Assembly: GCA_963575745.1 (NCBI GenBank)
Contig: CAUYUJ010015027.1
Span: 734,393-798,392 of the forward strand
Length of the DNA: 64,000 nt
DNA from: Prorocentrum cordatum
Lineage: Eukaryota; Sar; Dinophyceae; Prorocentrales; Prorocentraceae
Direction of reading: 5' to 3'
Shown: positions 52,256-62,250 of the stretch, piece by piece
How positions within the stretch are numbered: the stretch's first letter is position 1
How the letters are laid out: each line of letters opens with the position of its first letter
Program-made: the position numbers and the translations under genes
The notes under the pieces: generated by a model
Databases searched by the model: none
Told to the model about the DNA's origin: nothing
The model's input: only the letters and a program-made list of their open reading frames with translations

Positions 52256-52378
52256 GAGACTCCTCCTCCTCCTCCCCCTCTTCCTCCTCCTCCTCCTCCT
52301 CCTCCTCCTCCTCCTCCTCCTCCTCCTCCTCCTCGTCATCCTCCTTCTCCTTTCATCTCCTCCTCTCTTCTCCTCCTG
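52256..52378 (+). repeat. (TCC)n tract at the LINE 3' end
   Basis: Clean TCC repeats to about 52,335, then degenerate. Begins about 40 bp after the pol stop codon and is the likely 3' tail of the element or its target. Confidence 0.85.
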
Positions 52379-52812
52379 GGCAGAGTCGGGAGGCGTAGGA
52401 CCAGCATCGGACAGCATCCAATCGGGAAATTTGATGGAATCGGAACGTGCGTTGGATTGGCCTGCCCTCGCCCGTTTCGGCACACCTCTCACGCGCTCCG
52501 TGGCATCATAGGGAGCGACACCTACGGCCCCAGTGAGGGTCGTTCACATGAGTCCCCCCGCCGCCCTTTCCGACACACCCCTCACGTGGATCCTGGCCCC
52601 AGAGGGTGGTCCACCTGCGGCCCCAGTGAGGGCGTTCGCATGCGCAGCTCCGTCCATGTCGGAAAGAACGTGTTCTGCCGCTGCTGTCAGAAAACCGGGA
52701 GTGGGCCGTTGGCGGTTTCCAACCCGTCCCGTCCCCCCCTCGAAAACCGAAGGGGGGATCCCTGTGGGTTCCAATCTCCTGGTCCATCATGAAAAGGGGG
52801 GGGGTAACTCCA
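52379..52812. other. No gene recognised
   Basis: Contains a diverged direct repeat (TTTCGGCACACCTCTCACGC and TTTCCGACACACCCCTCACG at about 52,475 and 52,565; each with GGCCCCAGTGAGGG following). Confidence 0.45.
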
Positions 52813-53530
52813 GGTTCGAACCCCGCCCCCCCCCTCCTCGCCGCCGGCAAACGATCCCCCCACCTCCCCCACTCCAGATGGTAGACCCTGGTGGGGACAG
52901 TGGTTGGAACGGTGGTGGGAATGGCGGAGGAGAGTGGGGACAGTGGGGCAGTGGTGGGGACAATGGGGAGAGTGGGACCGTGGTGGGGACTGTGGTGGGG
53001 ATAGTGGCGGGGACAGTGGAGACAGTGGGACTGGTGGGGACGGCGGTGGTGGGGACAGTGGTAAGGGCGGTGAGGACGGTGGTGGTGGTGGTGGGAAAAT
53101 GGGACAGTGATACAGTGCGGAGAGTGAGTGGTGGGAACAGTGGACACAGTGGGACAGTGGTGGGGACAGTGGAGACAATGGAACAGCACAGTGGGACAGC
53201 GGCGGGGACAGTGGGGACAGTGGGACAGTGGTGGGGACAGTGGGGACAGTGGGACAGCGGTGGGGACAGTGGAAAGAGTGGGACCTCTGTGGGGAACGTG
53301 GTGGGGACAGTGGAGACAGTGCCCCAGTGGTGGGGGCACTGGTGGGGACAGCGGGGACACTGGTGGGAACAATGGGGACAGTGGGACAGTGGTGGGGACA
53401 GTGGGGACAGTGGGACAGTAGTGGGGACGGTGGGGGTGGGGACAGTGGTGAGGGCGGTGGTGAGGACGGTGGTGGGGACCCGGGAGTCGCTTGCCGGCGG
53501 CGAGTGGGGCGAGGGGTGTTCGAACCAATA
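52813..53530. repeat. GTGGGGACAGTGGGGACA minisatellite bounded by inverted repeats
   Basis: Tandem 9-10-bp GTGGGGACA units from about 52,885 to 53,475. The flanks 52,813-52,862 (GGTTCGAACCC...GCCGCCGGCAAACGATC) and 53,481-53,530 (GTCGCTTGCCGGCGGCGAGT...TTCGAACC) are mirror images. A second TTCGAACC lies at 53,556. Confidence 0.8.
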
Positions 53531-53701
53531 GTGACCCCCCCCGTTTTCCGGGGGCGGGAGGGGTTCGAACCGGTAGTGAACCCCCCTCGGTTTTCCGGAG
53601 GGGGGGGGGGCGGTTGGGGGCGGGGGGTTTGCCAGCGGTTCCTGGCCCCGCAGGGAGTGGGCGAGCGCGCGGGCATGCCGCCCTACGCTTACTTCGCCAC
53701 G

Positions 53702-53746
<45 letters not shown>

Positions 53747-53760
53747 CTTACACGCTTCGC
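53531..53760. repeat. G-rich flank and (CA)n microsatellite
   Basis: TTTTCCGGGGGCGGGAGGGG and TTTTCCGGAGGGGGGG are related direct copies. (CA)n at about 53,704-53,741. Confidence 0.7.
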
Positions 53761-54359
53761 GCCCCCCTTTGGAGCTCCACCAACGGCCCTGACACGTTTC
53801 ACGCTCCAGGGTCAACCCTTGTGTTGCACACAGCTCCGTAGGTTTAGGCCCCTAGCTCCTAGCTAGGCTAATTGTTTCACGACGTTCGCCTCGATGCTCT
53901 CGTCCCCAGGGTCGGTTCTTCGCCGCATGTTTTCGAAGGTTTGGGTTCCACTCCTTTCCCTCCTGCTCTCTCATCCCCTCACCCTCACCCCCTTTTCCCC
54001 CCCCCCTCTCCTCCCCTCCTACCTCGCTCCTCCCAGTCCTTCCCTCCTCCCTTCCTCCGATCTCCGAGCTAGGCGAGCACCCTCGCCGCACCCCAGAACT
54101 CCGACATCGCGATCCTTTGTTTGAGACGTGGCCCCTGGAGCTCTCGAACCCAACCCTGGAGCCAGTTGTTCGCCGCGGGTCATTTTCTGACGGCCCCGTG
54201 ACCCGAAGGAGGCCCAGATTCCGAAAACATCGAAATAGCCGTGCGGCCAGTTATCATGTCTGTAGGGCCTCGGGAGCTCGGGAGACCGCACGCTCGTGAA
54301 ATAAAATCGCAGTCCCACGCGCGTCGGCGCCCCAGCTCTCGCCCCCAGAGCTTGCCCTC
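53761..54359. other. No gene recognised; family D copy at 54,150-54,240
   Basis: Pyrimidine-rich 53,945-54,060. 54,150-54,240 has CATTTTCTGACGGCCCCGTG then GGAGGCCCAGATTCCGAAAA. No exon. Confidence 0.4.
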
Positions 54360-54800
54360 CGCTCCGCCTCGAGATGCCGACGACGACCACGAGGACCGCG
54401 AACCTGACCACGACGGCGACGGCGACGGCGGTGGCGACGGCGGCGGCGGCGACCACCACCACCACCACGGCCACTACCACGACCGCGACGGCGGCCTCGA
54501 CCACGACCACGACGGCGGCGCGTCGGCCATGGCGGCGGCGACGGGACGGCCCCAGCCTCGAGCTGCCGCCTCCCCCCCCCCGCGAGGTGCCGAGGTCGTC
54601 CTCCCCGAGCCGGGGTACGCGGACGCCGCCGTTCGGCGCGCAGGAGTGCGGCCCTCTCGCCGGCGAGACGCCGACGGCCCTTGGCGGCCTTCGGCGGTCC
54701 CTGGTAGCCGCCGGCGGCAATGGGCCGCCTTCGGCGGCCGTTGGCGGCCCTCGGCGGCCTTCGGCGGCCCACGGTGGCCCTCGGCGGCAATCGGCCAGCT
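54360..54800. repeat. GACCAC/GGCGAC and GGCGGCCTTC simple repeats
   Basis: 54,370-54,530: hexamer-like GACCAC and GGCGAC runs. 54,670-54,800: GGCGGCCTTCGGCGGCC runs. The long frames here are repeat-driven. Confidence 0.7.
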
Positions 54801-55614
54801 GTTTCATGTTTTCGGCCGCGGGAGGCCCATGCCAGACCCCGGCACATCAGAAAAGGACGTGGGACGAAAAACCCGTCCTTGGGGATGGGGTCGAGCGCCC
54901 AGGACGGCGGCAGGGCGGCCTGCCGCTGGTGAGCCGGTGGCGCCAAAGCATCGGATCGCCCAAGATGGCGACGTGGCGGCCTGGCGCTGGTGATCCAAAA
55001 TTGTTGCGCCGCGCCCCTGGGGGCACCTTGTTTTTGGGGGTTAGCGCCTTAGCCGATGGCGTTGCTGTGTGCGTTGAGTCACGCTCTGCAGGGCGATCTG
55101 CTGCCTCAAGCAGGGATTCGCAATCGCTGAGTCTCCATGTCGAGACCCCGTGGGGGTCATTGGGCGCGGGCCCTTCCCCTGCTCGTCTTGCCCGTTCGTC
55201 CTCCACTTGTTTTTGTTGCTATTTGAATCGAGGATCGAAACGAGAGGCGCATGCCCATCGCAGTGTCGCTGTCGTCGCCGCCTGCGCCGCCGTCGTCACC
55301 GTCGGCGTAGTCGTGGACGCCAATCCCCCTGCAGGCGTCGGCGCCGCCGAGCCTCCTCTCGGCCGCCCTGCTGGACCTCCGCGGCGGACTGGGCGCCCCG
55401 CCGCTGGGACACCGCCCGGGCGCCAGGACTCCGCCGCGCCGTCGGCGGCTGGCTGTCCGCCGCGCGTCGTCGTTTTCGTGGTCAGTCGATCGTTTCTCAA
55501 CGTTTTCCGTTCCAACATTGATCCGATGTGTAAAGTTGCCCCCCCAGGGAAATGGATCCGAGGCTTCTGGGGTCGTCGTCGTCCTCCTCCTCCTCGTCGC
55601 CCTGGTCGTCATGG
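54801..55614. other. No gene recognised
   Basis: GC-rich. Several overlapping frames lack motifs. Confidence 0.3.
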
Positions 55615-55690
55615 TCCATCGAAGACGCATACGATAAATCATCGTCGCCCCCTGCCCCGATGTGGCCAAACGTTGGGCGGACGCGCGGCC
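55615..55690 (+). repeat. Macro-repeat head fragment
   Basis: ATCGAAGACGCATACGATAA, then CATCGTCGCCCCCTGCCCCG and ATGTGGCC: the first 70 bp of the head module, with a compensated mini-stem (CGATAAATCATCG). Confidence 0.6.
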
Positions 55691-56329
55691 TTTTCAAAAT
55701 GGTGTTGTCGGCGCCGCGCACACTCGTCTTAAGAATTTGCAAGAGCTTCGCGGATGGAGGGCGGGCCGTTTTCACAATGCGGTTCTCGCCTCAGCGCCGC
55801 GCACATTCGTGCCAAAAATGCGCAACAGTTTCACGGAAGGAGGGCAATTCTTTTTCAAAATGCGATTATGGTTTCACCGCCGTGCACATCAGTGTTAAAG
55901 AATTGTGAGAGGGTCACGGATGGAGGGCGGCTATTTTTCAAAGTGTGGTTCTCGCTTAAGCGCTGCGCACACCCGTGTCAAAATGCAAGGGCTTCACGGA
56001 TGGAGGGCGGCTACTGTCCAAAATGTGGCTCTCGCGTTAGCGCCACGATATTCATTTAAAGAGTTTACAGCAGTTATAAGAATTCGCATGGTCAACGTCA
56101 CAAAAATAGCGTTCTGGCACGGTGTCAGATTGTCAGAGCGCAGCAGTCACGTTGAATCGCGGTGTCGAAGTTCCAGGAATTGCGTTTTGGCACGATGCGG
56201 GATCGTCAAAACGCAACAGTAACTATGATTCGGGGCGTGTGTTGGTTTTCATTTACACCTAAGGAATTTCAAACGGTTGTCTTTCAACGGGGTACTTCCC
56301 TCAGTGAAAACGAACTTTTGGAGGGGCCT
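55691..56329. repeat. About 90-bp GCCGCGCAC satellite, locus 2
   Basis: Units with GCGCCGCGCACATTCGT, a CAAGAGCTTCGCGGATGGAG / CAACAGTTTCACGGAAGGAG block and TTTTTCAAAATGCGGTTCTCG. About five units, then more diverged copies to 56,300. Confidence 0.8.
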
Positions 56330-56615
56330 ATGAAGAGAGCATTTTGAGGGAGACTTGATTGCAATGTCGTTGATGAGTCCTGGGTTTACACAGGTCCTCC
56401 TCCTCCTCCTCCTCCGCCTCCCCCACCTCCTCCTCCTCCGCCTCCCCCACCTCCTCCTCCTCCTCCTCCTCCTCCTCCTCCTCCTCCTCCTCCTCCTCCT
56501 CCTCCTCCTCCTCCTCCTCCTCCTCCCCCTCCTCCACCTCCTCCTCCTCCTCCGCCTCCGCCTCCTCCTCCTCCTCCTCCTCGTCCTCCTCCTCCTCCTC
56601 CCCCTCTCCCGTGAG
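56330..56615 (+). repeat. TCC-associated end module, copy 3, with long (TCC)n tract
   Basis: TATGAAGAGAGCAT, GATTGCAATGTCGTTGATGA, GGGTTTACACAGGTCC, then about 215 bp of TCC. Confidence 0.85.
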
Positions 56616-56988
56616 AGGCCCAGGCAACGGCGGAATATCGGCCACGCTGCCGAGCACAGTTATTGTACGCGTGTGCGGAGCCAGGCGGTTCCTGGCACAC
56701 GGCCAGGGCTCGGTGTGCCGTCTTTCGTTCAGCGAGTGGCATGCAGAGCGAGCTGGTCGGCCGCCGAGCGAAAAACAGGGTGGAGGACCAGGGCGAGGAG
56801 GACGAGGACGTGGACCTGCCGCAGGCGCCCCCGCGGGAGGAGGCGCGAGAAGGCCCGGCGGGCTCCGCCCCGGCGGCGCGAGCAGGACCGCCTGCTCCTT
56901 GGCAGCGCCGGCGCAGCGCGGGTCGCTGCCTTGGCACGCGCACGGGCAGGCGCCGGCCTTCGGGGAAGCTCGTCGACGTCGTCGTCGA

Positions 56989-57026
<38 letters not shown>

Positions 57027-57504
57027 GGAGCTTGGCGGCGCATGCGATTTTCGGCGACTTGGCATTATGTGCCTTGTCCGGGGGTCTGGGGGAGGTGGCC
57101 CTCGTGGTCAGGGCTGCTGGCGGCTCGAGAGAGGCCAGCTGGTGTGGACCCCAAGGAGGGTCCTGAGGCACGCTCTGAGGGACCCTGAGATCTCGGCGTC
57201 GCACAGTTTTCACGCCGGACGTTTTCGCCCAGGCTCGGGCCCTGCAGACCCTTACGGATCGATCCAGCTTGCGACATGCTGCAGCAGGATAGAGTCGGGG
57301 GCTCCACTCACAGCTTGGGGCGATGTTTCGATTCCTTGGCAGCTTCGGATCTCAGGCGAAGATCGACGACGTCGTCGTCGTCGCCGTCGTTCGGGAGGGT
57401 TTTGGTCGTTCCTGGAGGCTCTCGTCGCCATAGCTGGACGCGGCTCGGAAAATGCCTTGAGGGACCCCAGGAGATCGGGTAGTGACGTGAGGGAGGCGGC
57501 TGTC
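56616..57504. other. No gene recognised; (GTC)n runs
   Basis: (GTC)n at about 56,970-57,030 and a shorter run near 57,365-57,390. Long frames are due to composition. Confidence 0.35.
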
Positions 57505-57620
57505 CGAAAGGAGTAAGAGGTCTCCAGGAAGGCTTGTCAGAAGGCGGGAGGACTCGTAAGAACCCCCTGCCTTCTCAGAAGGCCCCCTCCTCGCTCCACC
57601 CCCTTCTGCATGCCGCCAGG
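57505..57620. mobile_element. Family B foldback, partial
   Basis: CCTTCTCAGAAGGCCCCCTC, CTCCACCCCCTTCTGCATGC, CGCCAGGG end. Confidence 0.5.
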
Positions 57621-57899
57621 GCAAGCAAGTGAAGCGCAGACAGGTGCGGCGCGATGTCTGCACAGCGGTGTCATCCATGTTGGCGTGGTCGATGCGGTTT
57701 GAATTCGATTCCGTCACGATGCAGCCCGATTCCATGCATGTGGGCGTCGCGATTTGAACCTGGTGCGTCCCCCGGTAGGACTACGTATTGGTTTTGTTGG
57801 AGGCGACTTAGGGACGAGCTGAAGGCAAATTACATGTGATACTGACGACATTCTGGAGCTCAGAACGAGCTCAAACCAAGCTACTGGAATAAATGAAGC
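57621..57899. other. No gene recognised
   Basis: A GGTTCAAATC on the minus strand near 57,748 resembles a tRNA B box, but no tRNA fold is present. Confidence 0.35.
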
Positions 57900-58850
57900 A
57901 CGCTGCCATGGGTTACTCGTACGGCGTTGCGTCGCATTTGCCACCCATTGAACAGCACGGCGCTGGCAGTGCATGTCATTGCATTTGTTTGCATAGGTTG
58001 TTCTGCTGAGTTGTGCTTTACTTTACTGTGATGTACTCTACTGTGCGTGGCGTTTCTCTGCTTCGACTTGCTTCGCATGTTAGTTTGGATGAAGTGCTGT
58101 GACCCTCTTCCCAGTGCATGGCAAAGCCTTGCATCGCAATTGTGCTTGAGCGCCTCGCATTGTATTGGATTGCACTCGAATGTTCAACGCCGGGCAGTGC
58201 CGGTGCACCGCAAAGCAAACCAGGGGCAATTCAATGTAAGGCCGTTCAATGCAAAGCACATGCAATGCCATACAATGCAAAGTAAAGCAAAGCCATGCAG
58301 GGCAACGCAATCAACCGCAATGCGAATGCGCAATGCGGTGGAACATAAAGATGTAGAAAAGCTATGAAAGGCACTAACGTGCCATGCGAAACAAGTGGAT
58401 CCGGAGCAAGACAATGCAATACAAAGCCGTGCAATTCAAAGCAACACCCTGCAATTCAGAGCAATCACCATGCACTGTTGTGAAGACAAGGCGCAGCAAT
58501 GCACAGCAAATGCATGCAAGACAATGCCAAGCGATCCAAATCAATGCAGATGGAAAGCGCTACAATGCGATTCAAAGTGCCAAGTGCAATGCAAGTCAAT
58601 GCAACACAGTTCGAGGCAATGAACGGAGGGCACTGCTGCAAGCCAATACAATGCAACGCGGATCGATTCAGTCTCATGCGCAGCAGAGCAACGCAGAGCA
58701 ACGCTATGGTCATACAACGCGCAGTAGAGCAACGCAAAGCGACGCAATGGGTATGCAGCGCAGTGCAGAGCAATGGCGTTCACTGCGGGACAGCGCGAAG
58801 CAGCGCAGTGCTGAGCAAAACAAGCAGTCGCTGAGCAAAGCAAGTACTCG
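57900..58850. repeat. GCAATGCAAA-type short repeats with a strand switch
   Basis: From about 58,200 to 58,830 the plus strand is rich in GCAATGCAAAG units. From about 57,900 to 58,190 it is rich in the complement (TTTGCATTGC). The switch lies near 58,190-58,210. Unit length is about 9-11 bp. Confidence 0.7.
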
Positions 58851-59599
58851 CTGAGGGAGGGGGGGCAGTCCCCAGATGAGGCGCCGAGCGCCCACAGGGG
58901 CCCCTGAGGCCCCGAGGCGCCGGCTGCACAGTAGCCACCGGACCGTCTGGACGAAAACGTCGCTTGGAGCAGAAACGCCACGGGTGCGTTTCCGCCACTT
59001 GGGCCTCCAGAGGAGGGGGGGACGAAACGGGGAACACGAGAAGCAAAAAGCAGAGGACGATGAGGTGGGAGAGGAGGAGGAGGAAATCGAGAAGATGCAT
59101 GAGGGGGATTCAACATGGAGGAAGGAGAAGCAAGCAGGGAGGAGGGATGACGAGGACGAGAAGGTGGACGAGCATGAAGAGGAGGGGAAGACCCAATACA
59201 CCGCCACAGACCACTCGTGCCAACTTTGGGCTGCGATCCCACTGCCTCGGAGGGCCAATTTCGCCTGCTTCGCTTATGCGCATAAGGCGAATACAAACTC
59301 CAGGCGAGGTGCCCTTGTTCAATTCCTCCGCCTCCTCATCATCCCACCCCCAACTCTTTTTCCTTATAGAGAACTCTTCTCCGTCGCACCACCAGATGTG
59401 TCTTTAAGGCAGGCCTGCCGCTCCGATCGAAGTTGTGATCTTGGAGCATGGAGTGTCCAACAGCTGCACGCACGGAGTGCGGGACGTGTTCGAAATGTGT
59501 TTCAAAGCTACATGCGCAGATTGGGGCGATTGGATTTCACGTTGACGCCCCGTATATCCCACTAGAAACTGCCAACAATTCCAAAGCAGGTGGCTGTGA
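58851..59599. other. No gene recognised
   Basis: Purine-rich 59,000-59,190; otherwise mixed. No family motif in the open frames. Confidence 0.35.
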
Positions 59600-59890
59600 A
59601 AACGTGGTTGCCAGCGTCGCGCACATTCGTTGATTAAGTTCCCAAACAGCACGGATTGATGACGCACGGCTTTTTGCATATAGTCACCACAGCGCCGCGC
59701 ATGTTTATTCCAACAGGTTGCATCAACTCGGCGAAGGGGGGCGGGATCTTTTCAACTTAGGGTTCTTGCCTTAGCACACAGGGCATTAGTCGTATAAGCT
59801 TGCAACACAAGCACGAAATGAGAGCGGATGTCTGTTTTCAAAAGTTGGTTTTCGTTACAGCCGAATGCAATGTTTGCAACCAGATGTTCA
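59600..59890. repeat. About 90-bp GCCGCGCAC satellite, locus 3
   Basis: GCGTCGCGCACATTCGTTG, CACAGCGCCGCGCATGTTTA and GGGTTCTTGCCTTAGCACAC, about three diverged units. Confidence 0.65.
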
Positions 59891-59944
59891 TATCAGATGT
59901 GCAGCAGATGTTCGGATGGTTTGAGGCTCATGCTCAAAACGGGG

Positions 59945-61272
59945 TCATCGAAGATGCCTACGGCGAATCACCGCCGCCCCCTGCCTTTTTGGAATCGCCT
60001 ATGTGGCCGACCGTTGAAGCCAGACCTGCCAAGCTATCGGACCATGTGTTCCCCGAATCGGTTTGGAAAGCCTTCGGGGAACACGTGGGCATCTTGAAGG
60101 TCATCTTGGCCGCCTGGAGGCCATGTTGACCCTTTCAGGCCTTCTTGGAGGACGTCTTGGAGGGCTCTTGGACGTCTTGGAGGCCATCTTGAGCGTCTTG
60201 GAGGCCTCTGCGGCCGTCTTGGGGACCTCTTGGAGCCGTCTTGGGCCTCTTGAGCGATCTTTGGGGGCACTTGAGCCGTCTCGGGCCCTCGGAAGGCCGA
60301 AAAAGAGCAAATGCCACAATCCTTCAAAAACTCATTGGAAATCAATGATGTTAGCCTTCTCTAGCCTTCCTGGAGGCCCCCTTGGAGACCTCTTGGGCCG
60401 TCTTGGGCCATCTTAGTGCCATCTTCGGCCGTCTTGGTGGGCCCCTGGCCCGTCCGACGCCGTCGGAAGCCGTTTTGGGGGCCTTTCTGAGCCGACTTGG
60501 GATTCTTTGGAATGCTCCAGGGCCGTCTAGGAGGCCATCTTGGGCGTCTTAAAAGCCTCCTGGGCCGTCTTGGGGGCCTCTTGGGGCCGTCTTGGGAGCC
60601 TTCTGGGCCGTTCAGGGGCCATCTTGGAGGCCTCTTGGGCGATCTTTGGGCGATCTTTTGGGGCTCTTGGCCCGTATCGGGCCGTCGGAAGGCCGAAACG
60701 AAGCACGTGTCAAAATCCTATGTTCTTTTTACCGTTTCTGGCCTTCCTGGAGGCCCTGTTGGAGGCCCCTTGGGCCCTCTTGGGCCAGCTTCGAGCCAAC
60801 TTCGGCCGTCTTGGTGGGCTCCTGGCCCATCTGACGCCGTCGGAAGCCGTTTGGGGGGCCTTTCTGGGCCGACTTGGGGCCCTCTTGGGGTGCTCCAGGG
60901 CCGTCTTAGAGGCCATCTTGGGCGTCTTGGAGGCCTCTGGGGTCGTCTTTGTGGCCGTCGGAAAGCCGAGAATAAGCGAATGCGAAAATCCTTCAAAAAC
61001 CTACTGCGAATCAATGGTTTTGGCCTCTTCGGGCCGTCCTGGAGGACCTCTTGTAGGCCTCTTGGGTCGTCTTGGAGGCCTCTGGGGGGGCTCTTGGGCC
61101 GTCTTAGGCCGTCTTGGACTCTCTTGGGCAGTCTGGGAGGCCGTCTTGGACTATCTTGGGCGGACTTGGAGGCCATATTGGACCATCTTGGAGGCCATCT
61201 TGGGCCAACGTGGCCATCTTGGAGGCCATCTTGGGCCATCTTGAGCGAAACATTGGGGAATTGTGCGGCCTT
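59945..61272 (+). repeat. Macro-repeat: head module, 11-bp arrays, three punctuation modules
   Basis: Head 59,947-60,100 (ATCGAAGATGCCTACGGCGA to CTTCGGGGAACACGTGGG). Arrays follow with AT-rich punctuation at 60,290-60,362, 60,683-60,742 and 60,955-61,030 (GGAAGGCCGAAAAAGAGC-type start, CTTCAAAAAC, AATCAATG). There is no AGG tract between head and array here. Confidence 0.8.
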
Positions 61273-61770
61273 TTCGGGTGGCCGGCGGGACGGGCCGAAG
61301 CCCCAGGGGGAGTTCTTTGGAAAAAAAAGGCTAAAAGAAAACCGAAATAGTTTAGCACGCCAGGCACCCCTGCGATGAATCGACAGGGGGCGGCGGATCG
61401 AATGGCCGCCGGCCTATCCCGCCACCGTGCCTGGGCTGGATCAGAGGTCTCAGGGATGTTTCTTGGGGTCTCTTCGGAGCGCTATCGGGAGCCTCCTGGG
61501 GGCACTTTGGGGGCCTCCTAAGAGGCTTTTGGGTGCCTCTTGGGGGTCTCTTGGGGGCCTCTTGGCCTCCTGGGGGCCCCTTGAGGCCTCTTGAGGGCCC
61601 ATCTGGGCCTCCTTTTGGGCCACTCTTGGGGTGTTTTGGGGGCTTCTTGGGCCATCTCGAGGCTATCTTGGGCGTATTGGTGTGACCTTTCGGCTCTTGG
61701 ACCTTCGGCGGGGCCTCTTGAATCCGTCTTGGACCGATTTGGAGCCATCTTGGGCCCCAAAATGGCATAC
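61273..61770. repeat. Hairpin tail module and further 11-bp array
   Basis: Tail 61,273-61,440: GGTGGCCGGCGGGACGGGCC, TTTAGCACGCCAGGCACC, hairpin CCCCTG-CGAT-ga-ATCG-a-CAGGGG, then GGCC-gcc-GGCC. The array 61,450-61,760 follows. Confidence 0.75.
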
Positions 61771-62250
61771 GGGAAGACGCCCAGGGCACTCGCCAGGCCC
61801 AAGGCTCCTAAAAGAATCCGCAGGACTGAGGACTGGGACTGGGGCTTCAGGAATTGGGTAAAGGAGTTGAGGACACGTCCACTCCGTGCCCAGAGGCATG
61901 GTGACGGATCATTTGAGAAGTCTTCAGGGTCCACCAGCACCCTACCATTGCGCAAACGATGCACGGACGTGAGGCGAATCATTTTTCAGAATTGAGCTCT
62001 CACTTAACCTGTTTTTGAATTTCACCGTGCCTATTGCATTTCTTTCGCCTCAAGGATGAAAGACTGATCCTTCTCAGGACTGAGCTCTCTCTGAATGGCA
62101 GGCCCCTGGGGCGATTGCCTTCAGAGGGGTGCTTCCAGGAGTGAGAAGGCATGCGCTCAGGGTGTTATGAGGAGGGGCGTTGGGACGGGGGGGGTACATC
62201 AGAGCTTCGTTGGTGCATCCTGGGCGTTCTCTGGTCCTGTTCCCCCTCCT
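61771..62250 (+). repeat. Diverged satellite and TCC-associated end module, copy 4
   Basis: TGAGCTCTCACTTAACCTG and AATGGCAGGCCCCTGGGGCG, then TTCGTTGGTGCATCCTGGGC, TCTGGTCC and a C-rich degenerate TCC start. It parallels 32,010-32,170. Confidence 0.6.

Larger units (their letters stand above)
45531..52378 (+). mobile_element. Degenerate LINE-type retrotransposon between two TCC tracts
   Basis: Complete domain set in order: ORF1-like zinc-ribbon protein (45,601-46,818), AP-type endonuclease, linker, reverse transcriptase, Cys/His motif, RNase H, C-terminal zinc ribbon (to 52,218), 3' UTR of about 40 bp, then (TCC)n (52,256-52,378). A TCC tract on the same strand also lies immediately upstream (45,440-45,525). 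Codons are GC3-rich through the whole element. In-frame stops and at least four frameshifts make it non-autonomous now. No target duplication outside the TCC tracts could be identified by eye. Confidence 0.85.

Noticed and set aside
52813-53560. tRNA B boxes at the GGTTCGAACC motifs
   Set aside because: They are parts of mirrored minisatellite borders and are self-palindromic; no cloverleaf is present.
54374-55732. 452-codon plus-strand frame
   Set aside because: Made of Thr/Ala repeats from hexamer runs and GC-rich sequence; competing frames of similar length exist and no domain is seen.
56355-57516. Frames of about 250-300 codons with poly-Leu, poly-Ser, poly-Gly or poly-Glu next to TCC/AGG tracts
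   Set aside because: The length comes from the trinucleotide tract; the parts outside it lack motifs.
57740-57840. tRNA gene on the minus strand (GGTTCAAATC B-box-like motif)
   Set aside because: The five bases on either side do not pair as a T stem and no acceptor or anticodon arm can be formed.
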